Assembly (NCBI RefSeq): GCF_030733265.1 | Contig: NZ_JASHJI010000008.1 | Location: 124,001 to 188,000 of the forward strand | DNA: 64,000 nt | Source of the DNA: Roseibium sp. MMSF_3412 | Lineage (GTDB): Bacteria; Pseudomonadota; Alphaproteobacteria; Rhizobiales; Stappiaceae | Direction: 5' to 3' | In this document: piece by piece, positions 16,037-25,564 of the stretch | Position numbering within the stretch: the first letter of the stretch is position 1 | How the letters are laid out: each line of letters begins with the position of its first letter | The notes under the pieces: generated by a model | What the model saw: only the letters and a program-made list of their open reading frames with translations | What the model was told of the DNA's origin: nothing | Database searches by the model: none | Translations under genes and position numbers: made by a program

Positions 16037-17158
16037 CTAGATCGGATACCGCAAGAGTGCTGCAAGTGGCGTGGATCCTGGCAGATCCTTCTGCCGGACG
16101 CTCAGAACGTCCCCGCCGGTCTGGATCACGCGGGACGCGATTTCCGAAAGAACATCATAAGTGTCGGGTCCTGCCGTTTCGCTGAAAACAACCTCACCTG
16201 TAACACCGTCAATCGTGCCCGGCACGGCCGCTTCCATGTTCACCAGAAGCGTTTCGACAGCACCGAACGTCGCCAGCCGCGCAACTTCGCTCACGCTGTC
16301 GCTCGCGCGCCTGTCATTGACGCGGCTGGCATAAGTATCCCGAACCCCGTTCAACAGGTCATCATAGTGTGCATCGATGAGCTGACGCGAAGCGGACGCG
16401 ATTTCAGCATCACTGCTTTCTTCCGAAACACTTTCCGGCTGGCCGTGCAACACGTTGTCGTAGTTGCAGACAGAAAGGAAAATCGAACGCATCGGTTCGT
16501 GGGCGACCAGGACCAGGGGAATGTCCCTGCCTGCCAGGAGCCGGCGCAGCGCCGCGTCGACACGTCTTGAATAGGCTAGCAGATGGACCTTTTGGCCTTC
16601 GCTTCCCTGCAGGCGTCCCTTGGGTGCGCGCCCAAGGATACTGCTTTTACCTGCAACGCTCGCAGCATCATCGGGCATGTCCGGTACCTTGACCTCGCCA
16701 GCAGGCCGATCCCCGGTAATCTCAATGACACGAACGCTATTTTGGCCGAGTACCAGTGCGAGTGCATTGTGCGGAAACGCGACAGCGCGCAACAGCGGCG
16801 TCAGGTGAAATCTGTCTGAAATTTCGACGGTATCGGCCAGATGATTTGGCAACCGGAAGGTCCGGACGTTTTCCGGTGTTGCAAACACGACAAGGCTCTC
16901 GGACTGACGTTCCCAGAAAGCGTCATCCTCAACGATGTCGGCGAGATTTGCCTCAAGCTCAGCCACCTCGGCCTTCGTCAACCGGCCGTCGCTTACCTCC
17001 TGCACGGCCTGGTGCGCAAGGTTGGCAAACTTCGTGCGGTCTTGCTGTGCGTCCTGCGTGACCGGTGTCGTTCTGAGCGTGAAACTCAAGGAGACCGGAT
17101 TACGCTTGCGCGCGAGTTTCCTAATGTCCGTAGAAGTCGGGATGTCAACGTAATGCAT
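16037..17158 (-). CDS. Bacterial eRF1/Pelota-like protein (baeRF family, probably family 11)
   Basis: This 373-residue soluble protein starts MHYVDIPTSTDIRKLARKRNPVSLSFTLRTTPV, has a central segment LVVFATPENVRTFRLPNHLADTVEISDRFHLTPLLRAV, and a C-terminal region ending with QTGGDVLSVRQKDLPGSTPLAALLRYPI. This layout matches bacterial homologues of archaeo-eukaryotic release factors, which are thought to act on stalled or hibernating ribosomes. GGAGGG upstream fixes the ATG at 17158. It stands alone between unrelated genes. The family call is from memory of the pattern; no classical GGQ motif is visible. Confidence 0.65.
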   Translation of the reverse strand: MHYVDIPTSTDIRKLARKRNPVSLSFTLRTTPVTQDAQQDRTKFANLAHQAVQEVSDGRLTKAEVAELEANLADIVEDDAFWERQSESLVVFATPENVRTFRLPNHLADTVEISDRFHLTPLLRAVAFPHNALALVLGQNSVRVIEITGDRPAGEVKVPDMPDDAASVAGKSSILGRAPKGRLQGSEGQKVHLLAYSRRVDAALRRLLAGRDIPLVLVAHEPMRSIFLSVCNYDNVLHGQPESVSEESSDAEIASASRQLIDAHYDDLLNGVRDTYASRVNDRRASDSVSEVARLATFGAVETLLVNMEAAVPGTIDGVTGEVVFSETAGPDTYDVLSEIASRVIQTGGDVLSVRQKDLPGSTPLAALLRYPI

Positions 17159-17286
17159 TGAGCCCTCCACCGATTTGGAAGTTGCAGACCAGCCGACGCT
17201 ATCCCCCTGCGTTATGTTGCGCAATCATTGCCCTGGCTTTCGACAACATCCGGTGGTTGGGTGCATTGGGCGCATTTCGCCGCGAG

Positions 17287-18837
17287 CTACGCCTGCGCTA
17301 TCGGCAACGGCACCTCGTCCACATGGGCAATTTCCTGGCGCGCGAGCATTTCCACAAGCTCCGCGCGTTGCCTTGCATGCGCGGGACTGTCCCAGAGATT
17401 GTAAAGCTCGCCCGGATCTTCCCGCAGGTGATAGAGTTCTCCCCAGGCGATGCCGTCAAGGATGGAAAGACGCCAGTCGGGGGTTCGCAGCGTGTGAATA
17501 CGCGGCCGGCGCCCCAGACCGCGATTGGTTTTCTGGTGATCATATTGAATGAACGCGGCCTCACGCCCTCCGGACAGAAGTGAACGTCCCTGCATGCCCA
17601 TGGCAGGCTCGATACCGGCACGCTCCAGGATCGTCACCCCGATATCATGGGTTTGACCGATGTCCCGTCTCCGGTTCGGCCCACCGGCCTCCGGATCCGA
17701 CCAGATGAAAGGAACCCTCGTCAGTTCCTCGTAGGCTGCAGGTCCCTTGAACAGCATCCGGTGGTCCCCAAGGTGATCACCATGATCCGTGGTGAACACG
17801 GTTACCGCATCTTTCGCCTTTGACTGCGCGCGCACTTTGCCGATGGCATCGTCAATCATTGAGATCATGCCGCAGGTCAGTGCGCGGGCTTCCCTCACTT
17901 CCTGGGCATAGGCACCCAGGACGGCATAGGACCCCGGATTTGCGCGTCCTGTTTCCCGGTCTTCAAGCACGCTCGCCACATGGGCCGGCGGATCCCAGTC
18001 ATTCGTCTCAAAGACGGCTGGAAGCTGCATGTCTGCAGGATCGTACATGTCCCAGTAGCGTCCCGGCGGGTTGAACGGGTGATGCGGGTCCGGGAAGGAC
18101 ACCATCAAAAAGAAGGGCTGGTCGTCGTCGTTGTTTTCCGAAAGCCACGCCGACGCGCGTTCGGCAATGTAGCTGGTGGAGTAAAGCTCCTCCGGAAGAG
18201 CGGTGCGAATGGCCTGCGGGCACACATAATCATGCGGCAACTGGTTTGCAGCACCAAGCAGGCGATCCGCATCCGGGTCGCGCTTCAATAGCCAGTCGCG
18301 GTAATTGCCGCCGCAATCGTCCCCGTGCCTTGTGACGAGTTCCACGTGGTCAAAGCCATAGAAGGGCAGCGGCGTATCATAGGAAGTCCGGCCCGGGTCC
18401 TCGGCGAGATAGGTCTCCAGATCATGCCGGACCGCTTGCGACAGCGCACCCGAGGCGCGGTGGAACCCGCTGCGGGTCTGCGGCGCGTCGTGCATGGGCG
18501 GTTTGCCGGAAAAGGTCTGCAGGTGGCTCTTGCCGATGAGCGCGGTCTTGTAGCCGGCGTCGCGAAGGAGCTCGACGAAGGTGACATTCCTTTTGTCGAG
18601 CGGAATACCGTTTGCGCGCACACCGTGACTGGATGGCATGCGGCAAGTCATGAAGCTCGCCCGGTTCGGCATGCACACCGGACTGGCGACATAAAACCGG
18701 TCCCAGATCGTTCCGCTGGTGGCAATGGCGTCGATATTTGGCGTTCTCAACACCGGATGACCGCTGCAACCGAGGAAATCCGCCCGGTGCTGATCGGTCA
18801 TGAACAGGATGAAGTCAGGCCGTTTTTGCATGAGCAC
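17287..18837 (-). CDS. Sulfatase / phosphonate monoester hydrolase-like enzyme
   Basis: This 516-residue enzyme of the alkaline-phosphatase superfamily has the formylglycine site C55-x-P-x-R59 (SPVCMPNRASFM), metal ligands near D15-Q16 (FMTDQHRAD) and TTDHGDHLGDH, and a His-rich middle (FPDPHHPFNPP). Such enzymes hydrolyse sulfate or phosphonate monoesters after C-alpha-formylglycine formation. The residue before the Arg is Asn rather than Ser or Ala, a variant I have seen in this branch. No signal peptide is seen, so it acts in the cytoplasm. Its start overlaps the TRAP permease 3' end by 23 bp, which implies uptake and cleavage in one operon. Confidence 0.9.
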   Translation of the reverse strand: MLMQKRPDFILFMTDQHRADFLGCSGHPVLRTPNIDAIATSGTIWDRFYVASPVCMPNRASFMTCRMPSSHGVRANGIPLDKRNVTFVELLRDAGYKTALIGKSHLQTFSGKPPMHDAPQTRSGFHRASGALSQAVRHDLETYLAEDPGRTSYDTPLPFYGFDHVELVTRHGDDCGGNYRDWLLKRDPDADRLLGAANQLPHDYVCPQAIRTALPEELYSTSYIAERASAWLSENNDDDQPFFLMVSFPDPHHPFNPPGRYWDMYDPADMQLPAVFETNDWDPPAHVASVLEDRETGRANPGSYAVLGAYAQEVREARALTCGMISMIDDAIGKVRAQSKAKDAVTVFTTDHGDHLGDHRMLFKGPAAYEELTRVPFIWSDPEAGGPNRRRDIGQTHDIGVTILERAGIEPAMGMQGRSLLSGGREAAFIQYDHQKTNRGLGRRPRIHTLRTPDWRLSILDGIAWGELYHLREDPGELYNLWDSPAHARQRAELVEMLARQEIAHVDEVPLPIAQA

Positions 18838-21160
18838 CGGACCGGTTGTGCAAGACCATGAGCAGAACAGTTGCGACCGCCGCCCCGATCCAGATCAACT
18901 CGAGTTTCATCATCAACAGCACCGCAAGGGCTAGGCGCACGGCAATCTCCCAGGCGGGCAGCGTGCGCCGGTCGAAAGCCGCGAGGGCGGAGGACAGCAA
19001 ATACAGCGCAACCAGCAAGCGGCCCAGCAATAGCAACAAGGCGCCGATATGCACGTCGCCGTCGTATCCGGGCAGAAAGGCGTTGCCACCGCTCGCCTGC
19101 GGGTCAAGCCGTGCTTCGGTGATCAGGAGCAACTCCGGGTAAAAGGCGAAGACAAACGGCACCACGAACATCACGATCCCGGACCGGACAGCGGAGAACG
19201 ACGTCGCCACCGGTTCCGCCTTGGTGATCGTGGCCGCTGCAAAGGCAGCCAGCGCAACGGGCGGCGTGATCGCGCTGGCGACGGCGAAATAGAAGATGAA
19301 CATGTGTGAGGTGAACAGCGACAGGCCGAGACCGGCCAGCACCGGCCCCATCAACAGCGCCGCGTTGATATAGGCCGGGACGGCAGGCATGCCCATGCCC
19401 AGCAGGACGGCCAGAAACATCGTCAGCAGGAGCGCAACGAACTGGAAGAACATCGACCCGCTGCCTCCCAGGTCCAGACTGTTCAGCCAGGCCAGCACAT
19501 CGAGCGAAAGGAACACCGGCAGTCCCGTGAAGGACAGGCAGAAATCGATGATCGAAACCGCAAGAAACATCAGGTAAAGGGTCGAGATCAGGATGCCGGC
19601 ATTCGACAGCGCATCGACGATTTTTCCGGGCCGCGCACGCACTTCCGGATCCAGGAACAACAGGCCCAGCAACAGCATCACCGCCCACCAGCCCGCAGCC
19701 CCCGCAGACCCTGCGGAGTTCTGGATTGTCTGCTGGAACCAGCTCAGGCTCTGCACCTGACACCCTGCATCGGTAAAGACACGCTCGGCTCCCAGAAGAC
19801 CGCCGAAAAGTCCGCAGCCAACGGCATCCTTCGGCGTCAGCAACAACATCAGGATCAAGAGGATAGGCCCGAAGATCATTACGAGATTGAGATAATCCTG
19901 GCGTTCCAGCTTCATCTCTTCGGTGATTTTCCCGATCGCCGTGATGTTCTGCTTTCTGGACTGGAAAATGGCCGACAGGAACAGGCAATAGAAATAGGCC
20001 AGTGCCGGAATGATGGCGGCCACGATGACGCTGGAATACGGGATTGCGGTGAGAGACGCCAGAATGAAGGCGGCAACCCCCATGACCGGCGGCATGATAG
20101 ATCCGCCCGACGACGCAGCCGCCTCGACACCGCCGGCAAATACCTTGCTGAAGCCGCGTTTCAGCATCATCGGGATTGTCAGGACGCCGGTCGAGAGGAC
20201 GTTGACGATCGGTCCGCCGGAAATCGTGCCGAACATCGCGGAAGACACGATGGCTGCGTGCGCCGGCCCGCCGCGCAGGTGCCGGGTCCAGCGGAAGGCC
20301 AGTTTGATGAGCGACCGGCCGCCTGCCGAACTTCCAAACAGTGCGCCGAGCACCAGATAGGGAAAAATCGTGTTCAGGACGATGTCCATGAACCGGCCGA
20401 GCAGGCCGGAGGAGTTGTTGACCAGAACGTCGTGGACGCGCGGCCGCCCATCGGACAAGAGACGCGGTTCACCGGCCAGCTTGGTCACGAAGTACTTGTT
20501 GATGTCGTCCGCGCCGTAGACGTACCAGATCAGCACGGTCAGGATCGTGTAGGCCGAGACCAGGATCGCCACGATCACAAGCGGCAATCCCCAGACCTTC
20601 ACGTTGTAGGAAAGAAAGACCACGATCGCCAGGCCCACGATCAGCACCAGCCAGCCGCCGGTGGTATTCACGCATTGCGGGTCTTCAACGGTTGTGGGAG
20701 CCGGAAGGCCGAGACTTTCGCTGAAGGCAGCCGCGGCTGCCAGGCTTTCCTCGATCAGCCGTGCCCGGTCACCGGTGATGCGGTCCACGAGACAAACGGA
20801 TTCGATTTCGATGAGGTAGGTCAGCGAAACCGTGAAAGCCATGACCACGAGCGCGAGATCGAGATAGAGGCCCAACCGGCGCTTGATCATGCTCTTGTCG
20901 CGCCAGTCGCGCCACAGGGAGTGCTTGAGCACCACGATCAGCATCATCAGCGCGAAGAAGAGCGGGTAGAACCACTCGAACGGAAACTTGCGCAGCTTCG
21001 CAGCATCGTCCCCGGAAATGGAAGCAATCAGGGCGTCATAGCCCGGGATGCCGGGCGTCGAATTCACCAACCCCACCAGCACCATAGCCACCGATAGGAA
21101 ATAGAGCAGCTTGAGTGAAAAACTGCGACGATCCTGCGAGTCGTTTGAACCGGTCACCAT
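18815..21160 (-). CDS. TRAP transporter fused permease (DctQ-DctM fusion, TAXI type)
   Basis: This 781-residue inner-membrane protein has many hydrophobic segments. The DctM-like part includes HAAIVSSAMFGTISGGPIVNV, GGSIMPPVMGVAAFILA and LLGMGMPAVPAYINAALLMGP, the characteristic permease motifs of fused 4TM/12TM TRAP systems that pair with TAXI binding proteins. It uses an ion gradient to import an organic anion. The TAXI binding protein is encoded 63 bp upstream and a sulfatase overlaps downstream, so sulfated or sulfonated organic anions are likely substrates; that is inference. Confidence 0.92.
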   Translation of the reverse strand: MVTGSNDSQDRRSFSLKLLYFLSVAMVLVGLVNSTPGIPGYDALIASISGDDAAKLRKFPFEWFYPLFFALMMLIVVLKHSLWRDWRDKSMIKRRLGLYLDLALVVMAFTVSLTYLIEIESVCLVDRITGDRARLIEESLAAAAAFSESLGLPAPTTVEDPQCVNTTGGWLVLIVGLAIVVFLSYNVKVWGLPLVIVAILVSAYTILTVLIWYVYGADDINKYFVTKLAGEPRLLSDGRPRVHDVLVNNSSGLLGRFMDIVLNTIFPYLVLGALFGSSAGGRSLIKLAFRWTRHLRGGPAHAAIVSSAMFGTISGGPIVNVLSTGVLTIPMMLKRGFSKVFAGGVEAAASSGGSIMPPVMGVAAFILASLTAIPYSSVIVAAIIPALAYFYCLFLSAIFQSRKQNITAIGKITEEMKLERQDYLNLVMIFGPILLILMLLLTPKDAVGCGLFGGLLGAERVFTDAGCQVQSLSWFQQTIQNSAGSAGAAGWWAVMLLLGLLFLDPEVRARPGKIVDALSNAGILISTLYLMFLAVSIIDFCLSFTGLPVFLSLDVLAWLNSLDLGGSGSMFFQFVALLLTMFLAVLLGMGMPAVPAYINAALLMGPVLAGLGLSLFTSHMFIFYFAVASAITPPVALAAFAAATITKAEPVATSFSAVRSGIVMFVVPFVFAFYPELLLITEARLDPQASGGNAFLPGYDGDVHIGALLLLLGRLLVALYLLSSALAAFDRRTLPAWEIAVRLALAVLLMMKLELIWIGAAVATVLLMVLHNRSGAHAKTA

Positions 21161-21223
21161 GATATGCGTTACCCGCCAGAAACCTGGCCGCCGTCAAACG
21201 CGGCCGCCAGGTTCGCCCGGACC

Positions 21224-22267
21224 TTACTTCGCACAGTCTGGAAGGGTGTAACCGGCTTCTTCCCAGGCGGCGACCGCCCCCGGGTGGTACTTGAGCGGGT
21301 TCGGACCGCACATGTCGGTAATCTCGATGGCAGTCTCGCCATGCCAGGTGACCGGCATGAACGGCGCCTTGGCGTGGTAGATCGACTCGATGTTTTCAAT
21401 GGCGGCCGCAGTCAGCGATTTTGCCAGTTCGAAATCCATGCTCTTGTTGACGATATCCGCACCGACAGTGCCCGGTCCGCGGAAGGTATCGTCTTCGGAG
21501 ACGATCGTGACACCGTCGCCATAACCCATGTCGGCAACCGGCATCGAAAACTTCACGGTTCCGGGAAGCTTGGCGACGTTCCCGAACGCCTCGCTGTCGT
21601 AGACCTCCTTGGAAACGGAATAGATCGTCATGTTTCCGGACGCCAGGCTCGCCGAGACGCGCGGATCGGGGAACGACATGGGAAGAACAAACGCATCGGC
21701 AGAGCCGTCCTGCATTGTCTTGACCGCCTGCCCCCAGTTCACCTGGACACCTGTGTAGCCAGATCCTTCCTCAAGACCGGTATTGGTCTTGATGAGAAGC
21801 CGGGCATTCGTGAGCGCAGCGCCGCGGGGCGGCCCGTTGAAAATTGTCTTTCCTTCCAGATCGTCCCAGCCGCTGATGTTGGAGCTGTCAAAAGCAAAGA
21901 GCCCCTGCACCGAAATCCGGTAGGTGTAAAGGACGGCGAGTTCGTTTGCGAGTTCCGCACCCTTCTCCGCACCAAGACCAGCATAGGGACCGACACCCTT
22001 TGACAGGAGAAACGGTAGAATGAAGGGCGCCGCGGCGATATCGGTCTTGCCCTCGGCGACATTTTGGACGGAGTTCGTCAGTGTCTGGCCGGACGTGACC
22101 TGAATGTCCGCAACCCCGGCTTTGGCTGCTGCCTCGGACAGTGCAATGATGGAAATTCCCGGCGTCGTGTTTGGCGCAGCCGTTTCGGCGGACAGGATTG
22201 TTTGCGCCTGTGCACCAGCCGTCAGGCACAGCACTGCAGCAACGGTTCCAAATATTTTTCGAGACAT
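21224..22267 (-). CDS. TRAP transporter substrate-binding protein, TAXI family
   Basis: This 347-residue protein has a signal peptide (MSRKIFGTVAAVLCLTAGAQAQ) and a TAXI-type body with the SEAAAKAGVADIQVTSGQTLTNSVQNVAEGKTDIA segment. Two cysteines near the C-terminus (ITDMCGPNPLKYHPG and LPDCAK) could pair. It captures the ligand for the fused permease. GGAGG upstream supports the ATG at 22267. The gene is divergent from a GST gene. Confidence 0.9.
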   Translation of the reverse strand: MSRKIFGTVAAVLCLTAGAQAQTILSAETAAPNTTPGISIIALSEAAAKAGVADIQVTSGQTLTNSVQNVAEGKTDIAAAPFILPFLLSKGVGPYAGLGAEKGAELANELAVLYTYRISVQGLFAFDSSNISGWDDLEGKTIFNGPPRGAALTNARLLIKTNTGLEEGSGYTGVQVNWGQAVKTMQDGSADAFVLPMSFPDPRVSASLASGNMTIYSVSKEVYDSEAFGNVAKLPGTVKFSMPVADMGYGDGVTIVSEDDTFRGPGTVGADIVNKSMDFELAKSLTAAAIENIESIYHAKAPFMPVTWHGETAIEITDMCGPNPLKYHPGAVAAWEEAGYTLPDCAK

Positions 22268-22402
22268 GGTTTTCCTCCCTGATCGATGTTTCCCCTGCCC
22301 TTTACTCCCCGCCACACCTCCTCAGCGGCATGAGAGACGGCATCAAAAAATATCGACATTTTTCTTATTTTGATAGTAATAGAGGTATTATGGAGAGTTT
22401 CA

Positions 22403-23080
22403 ATGCCTGAATTTTTGCTTTTTGTCGCCCCGAACACCTGCGCCCGCGTGCCGACAATCGCGCTTGAGGAAATCGGTGTGCCCTTCGAGACGGAACTGGT
22501 GCGCACTGCCGCCAACCAGCAGAACTCGCCGGAGTTCCTCAAAATCAATCCGAAGGGCAAGGTCCCGACCCTGCTCGTGGACGGGGTACCGCTAACGGAA
22601 AACGTGGCGATCCTGAGCTGGCTGAATGCCGAATTTCCGGAGGCAAATCTGCTGCCGAAAACCTCGGGCACCTTTGAAAGTTCAAAACAGATCGCGGATC
22701 TGTCGTTCTTTTCAGCAACCGTCCACCCGATCGTGACCAGGGTGGCGATGCCTCTCAAATTCATTGAGGACAAGGCCTTATCGTTCGAAATCGTGCGCCC
22801 GGTCGGTATCGAGGCCATGAACAAGGTTATGAACATGATCGAGACACGCCTTTCCGACGGTCCCTGGTGGTACGGCGGCACGTGGTCCGCGCTGGACGGA
22901 TATTTGTACTGGGTCTGGGGCCGGATCACCGGCGTCGGCTATCCAGGCGAAAACTACCCGAACATCCGGCGGCATTTCGAACTCAACAACGAGCGTCCGG
23001 CGGTTCAACGCGCAATGGCGCGGGAAGCGAAAAACATCGAAATTCTCAAGGCTGAGGGCAACTACATGGCACCCCGTTAG
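22403..23080 (+). CDS. Glutathione S-transferase family protein
   Basis: This 225-residue protein has an N-terminal thioredoxin-like domain with FLLFVAPNTCARVPTIALEEIGVPFE (candidate active-site Cys), NPKGKVPTLLVDG, the cis-Pro loop, and LTENVAILSWL, the glutathione-binding acidic/Ser turn. An all-helical C-terminal domain follows. GGAGAG at 22392-22397 supports the ATG at 22403. It lies between the TAXI gene (divergent) and a second sulfatase (same strand, 107 bp on), so it may take part in the same organosulfur pathway. Confidence 0.88.
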   Translation: MPEFLLFVAPNTCARVPTIALEEIGVPFETELVRTAANQQNSPEFLKINPKGKVPTLLVDGVPLTENVAILSWLNAEFPEANLLPKTSGTFESSKQIADLSFFSATVHPIVTRVAMPLKFIEDKALSFEIVRPVGIEAMNKVMNMIETRLSDGPWWYGGTWSALDGYLYWVWGRITGVGYPGENYPNIRRHFELNNERPAVQRAMAREAKNIEILKAEGNYMAPR

Positions 23081-23187
23081 GGATGCGATTGCCGTTCATC
23101 CAGGTCTCGGCAAGGTCTGTCCAATAGACGAAACCGGCCTTGCAAGAGCAAACAGCGTAACTTATCCGCGGAAATGTTGGGCATCTG

Positions 23188-24801
23188 ATGAATGTACTTT
23201 GGATAATGGCCGATCAGCTGCGCTGGGACTATCTCAGTTGCTACGGCGCAACGCATATCCAGACACCGCACCTCGATCGCCTGGCCGCCAAGGGTGTCCG
23301 GTTCAACCGGGCCTATGTCCAGTCGCCGATTTGCGGACCGAGCCGGATGAGTTTCTACACAGGTCGATATGTGCGCAGTCATGGAGCCACCTGGAACGGC
23401 TTTCCGTTGCGTGTCGGCGAACCGACGCTTGGCGAACACCTGCGCGAAATCGGTATCACAAGCACCCTGGTCGGCAAGACCCACATGCGTGCTGACGCGG
23501 AGGGCATGAAACGCCTCGGGATCGATCCGGAAAGCACCATCGGCGCCCTGGTCAGCGAGTGCGGCTTCGATGTTTTTGTGCGTGATGACGGCACAAACGC
23601 TGCGACGGACAAGAACCGTCACGCGGAGGACTACGAGGAATACCTGCGCGCGCACAACATGGGCGGTGAAACGCCTTGGGAGGAATGGGCCAACACGGCG
23701 GTCGGCCCGGATGGCGAACTCAAGTCGGGCTGGCTTCTGGAGACGGCACCCCTTCCCGCACGCGTCCCGAAGGAGCACTCGGAGACTGCTTGGCTGACAA
23801 CGCGCGGCATCGAATTCATGGAAAGCCAAGGAGACCGTCCCTGGCTCTGCCACCTGAGTTACATAAAGCCTCACTGGCCGTATCTTGCCCCTGCCCCCTA
23901 CAACGACATGTACTCAGCAAGCGACCTTCCCCAGGTCAATCGAAAGGACGGTGAGCACACCCATCCACTCATGAAAGCGTGGAGCGAAACCCGGATTTGC
24001 AAAAGCTTCGCCCGCAACAATGTCAGGGATATCGTCGCGCCGGTCTATATGGGTCTCATCAAGGAACTCGACGACAATATGGGCCGGCTGTTCGACTATC
24101 TGGAAGAGAGCGGACGAATGCAGGACACCATGGTCGTGTTTTGCTCCGATCACGGTGACAACATGGGTGATCACTGGCTGGGCGAAAAGGACCTTTTCTA
24201 CGATTGCTCGGCGCGAATCCCACTGATTGTCTATGATCCCCGGCAAGAGGCAGATGCGACGCGCGGGACCTCGACGGAAGCCCTTGTCGAAGGCATCGAC
24301 CTTGCGCCGACATTCCAGCAATTCCTTGGCGGACCGGCAAAACCACATGTCTTCGAGGGACGCTCACTCGAACCACTGCTTCACGGAAAAGCGGCCGCCT
24401 GGCGGGACCACTGCATTTCCGAATACGACTATGCGACCCGTGATGCCCGCCGCGCGGTCGGCGTGGATCAGAACGATGCCCGGCTGGTGATGGTCTTCGA
24501 CGGACGCTGGAAATACATCCATGTGGAAAATATGCGCCCCATTCTGTTCGACCTGGAAACGGACCCGGATGAACTCGAAGATCTGGGCGGCAATACCGCT
24601 TACGGCGGCGAGGTGGATCGCCTGCGGGACCTTCACTTCGCCTGGACGCGCCGCCACCACACCCGCATCACCCGGACGCCCGAAACGATTGAAAAAATGA
24701 CCGACGCGCGCGAGCCGGAAGGCATTTACATCGCCTATTGGGATCAGGACGAACTTGAGGCCGACGGACTGAAAATGCCGCCGCATATCAAGGAAAACTG
24801 A
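23188..24801 (+). CDS. Sulfatase / phosphonate monoester hydrolase family enzyme
   Basis: This 537-residue enzyme carries the canonical formylglycine motif C49-G-P-S-R53 (SPICGPSRMSFYTGR), metal-binding D9-Q10 (IMADQLRWD), a SYIKPHWPYLAPAPY segment and CSDHGDNMGDHWLGEKD. Its length and C-terminal architecture match phosphonate monoester hydrolases/arylsulfatases of rhizobia and relatives, which are promiscuous for sulfate and phosphonate esters. There is no signal peptide, so it is cytoplasmic. With the other sulfatase and the TRAP system it suggests import followed by intracellular ester cleavage. Confidence 0.9.
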   Translation: MNVLWIMADQLRWDYLSCYGATHIQTPHLDRLAAKGVRFNRAYVQSPICGPSRMSFYTGRYVRSHGATWNGFPLRVGEPTLGEHLREIGITSTLVGKTHMRADAEGMKRLGIDPESTIGALVSECGFDVFVRDDGTNAATDKNRHAEDYEEYLRAHNMGGETPWEEWANTAVGPDGELKSGWLLETAPLPARVPKEHSETAWLTTRGIEFMESQGDRPWLCHLSYIKPHWPYLAPAPYNDMYSASDLPQVNRKDGEHTHPLMKAWSETRICKSFARNNVRDIVAPVYMGLIKELDDNMGRLFDYLEESGRMQDTMVVFCSDHGDNMGDHWLGEKDLFYDCSARIPLIVYDPRQEADATRGTSTEALVEGIDLAPTFQQFLGGPAKPHVFEGRSLEPLLHGKAAAWRDHCISEYDYATRDARRAVGVDQNDARLVMVFDGRWKYIHVENMRPILFDLETDPDELEDLGGNTAYGGEVDRLRDLHFAWTRRHHTRITRTPETIEKMTDAREPEGIYIAYWDQDELEADGLKMPPHIKEN

Positions 24802-24820
24802 CGGAATTTCGTGTTTTTGC

Positions 24821-25564
24821 TCAAAGCACGTTTTTCAGCTGAGAGGCGACCTCGCCGGTTTTGCCGAGATCTTCACCGCCCACGACTATGTAACGGAACG
24901 ATCCGTCTTCCCAGGCAGTTGTCGCAAGACCGTGGAGCATTTCAGAAGCCGGTTCATTTGTTTCACCGCGTGGCCCGGCCGTTGTGACGCAAAGGGCAAA
25001 TGGCGTTCCCTCGCCATCCTGATAGACGATCTGGATCAGCGGCGCGTCGTCAAGACCGAGCACCTGAACCCTTGCCAGCCTGAGTGCGGACGGCGCTTCA
25101 AGCGATTGCTGATCCAGAGACCGGCCGAGTTTTTCGCTGGCAACCTCAAGCTGCCGCTCCAGCACATCAGCGCTTGCGACGGTCAGCCTCACCGTATCCG
25201 CGACGTAAAGCGACTGATACTGCGCGACCCTGCCCCGCCAGTCATCCGCAGATGGGCTGCCAAGCCACATGGCTCCGCCGCCAAGGACCGCGCCGAGAAC
25301 GAGGACAGCGGCCAGTTTCATCCACGGGGTACGGTTTCCGCCCCGCTTTCCTCCGTCAAGCGCAACGCGTTCAAGGTCAGCAATGGCCTTCCGCCCGGGC
25401 AGAGCCGTCATCGCGCCGCGCACAGGTGCGGCAACCGGGTCGAGCGCCATCACCCGGTGTTCCAACTCGCGGTCCACCCGCATGGTCTGCTCGATCTGTT
25501 CCGCACGCCGTGCATCCATTTCACCGTTCAGAAAGGCGAGAAGTTCCTGATCTGAATAGGTCAT
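24821..25564 (-). CDS. Membrane anti-sigma factor, partner of the ECF sigma factor
   Basis: This 247-residue protein has a short cytoplasmic N-terminal domain with the DQELLAFLNGEMDARRAEQIEQTM pattern of anti-sigma domains, one transmembrane helix near residues 83-100 (MKLAAVLVLGAVLGGGAMWL) and a periplasmic C-terminal part. No zinc-binding HxxxCxxC is seen. It overlaps the sigma gene by an ATGA, so the pair is translationally coupled. It would hold the sigma factor at the membrane until a periplasmic signal arrives. Confidence 0.85.
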   Translation of the reverse strand: MTYSDQELLAFLNGEMDARRAEQIEQTMRVDRELEHRVMALDPVAAPVRGAMTALPGRKAIADLERVALDGGKRGGNRTPWMKLAAVLVLGAVLGGGAMWLGSPSADDWRGRVAQYQSLYVADTVRLTVASADVLERQLEVASEKLGRSLDQQSLEAPSALRLARVQVLGLDDAPLIQIVYQDGEGTPFALCVTTAGPRGETNEPASEMLHGLATTAWEDGSFRYIVVGGEDLGKTGEVASQLKNVL

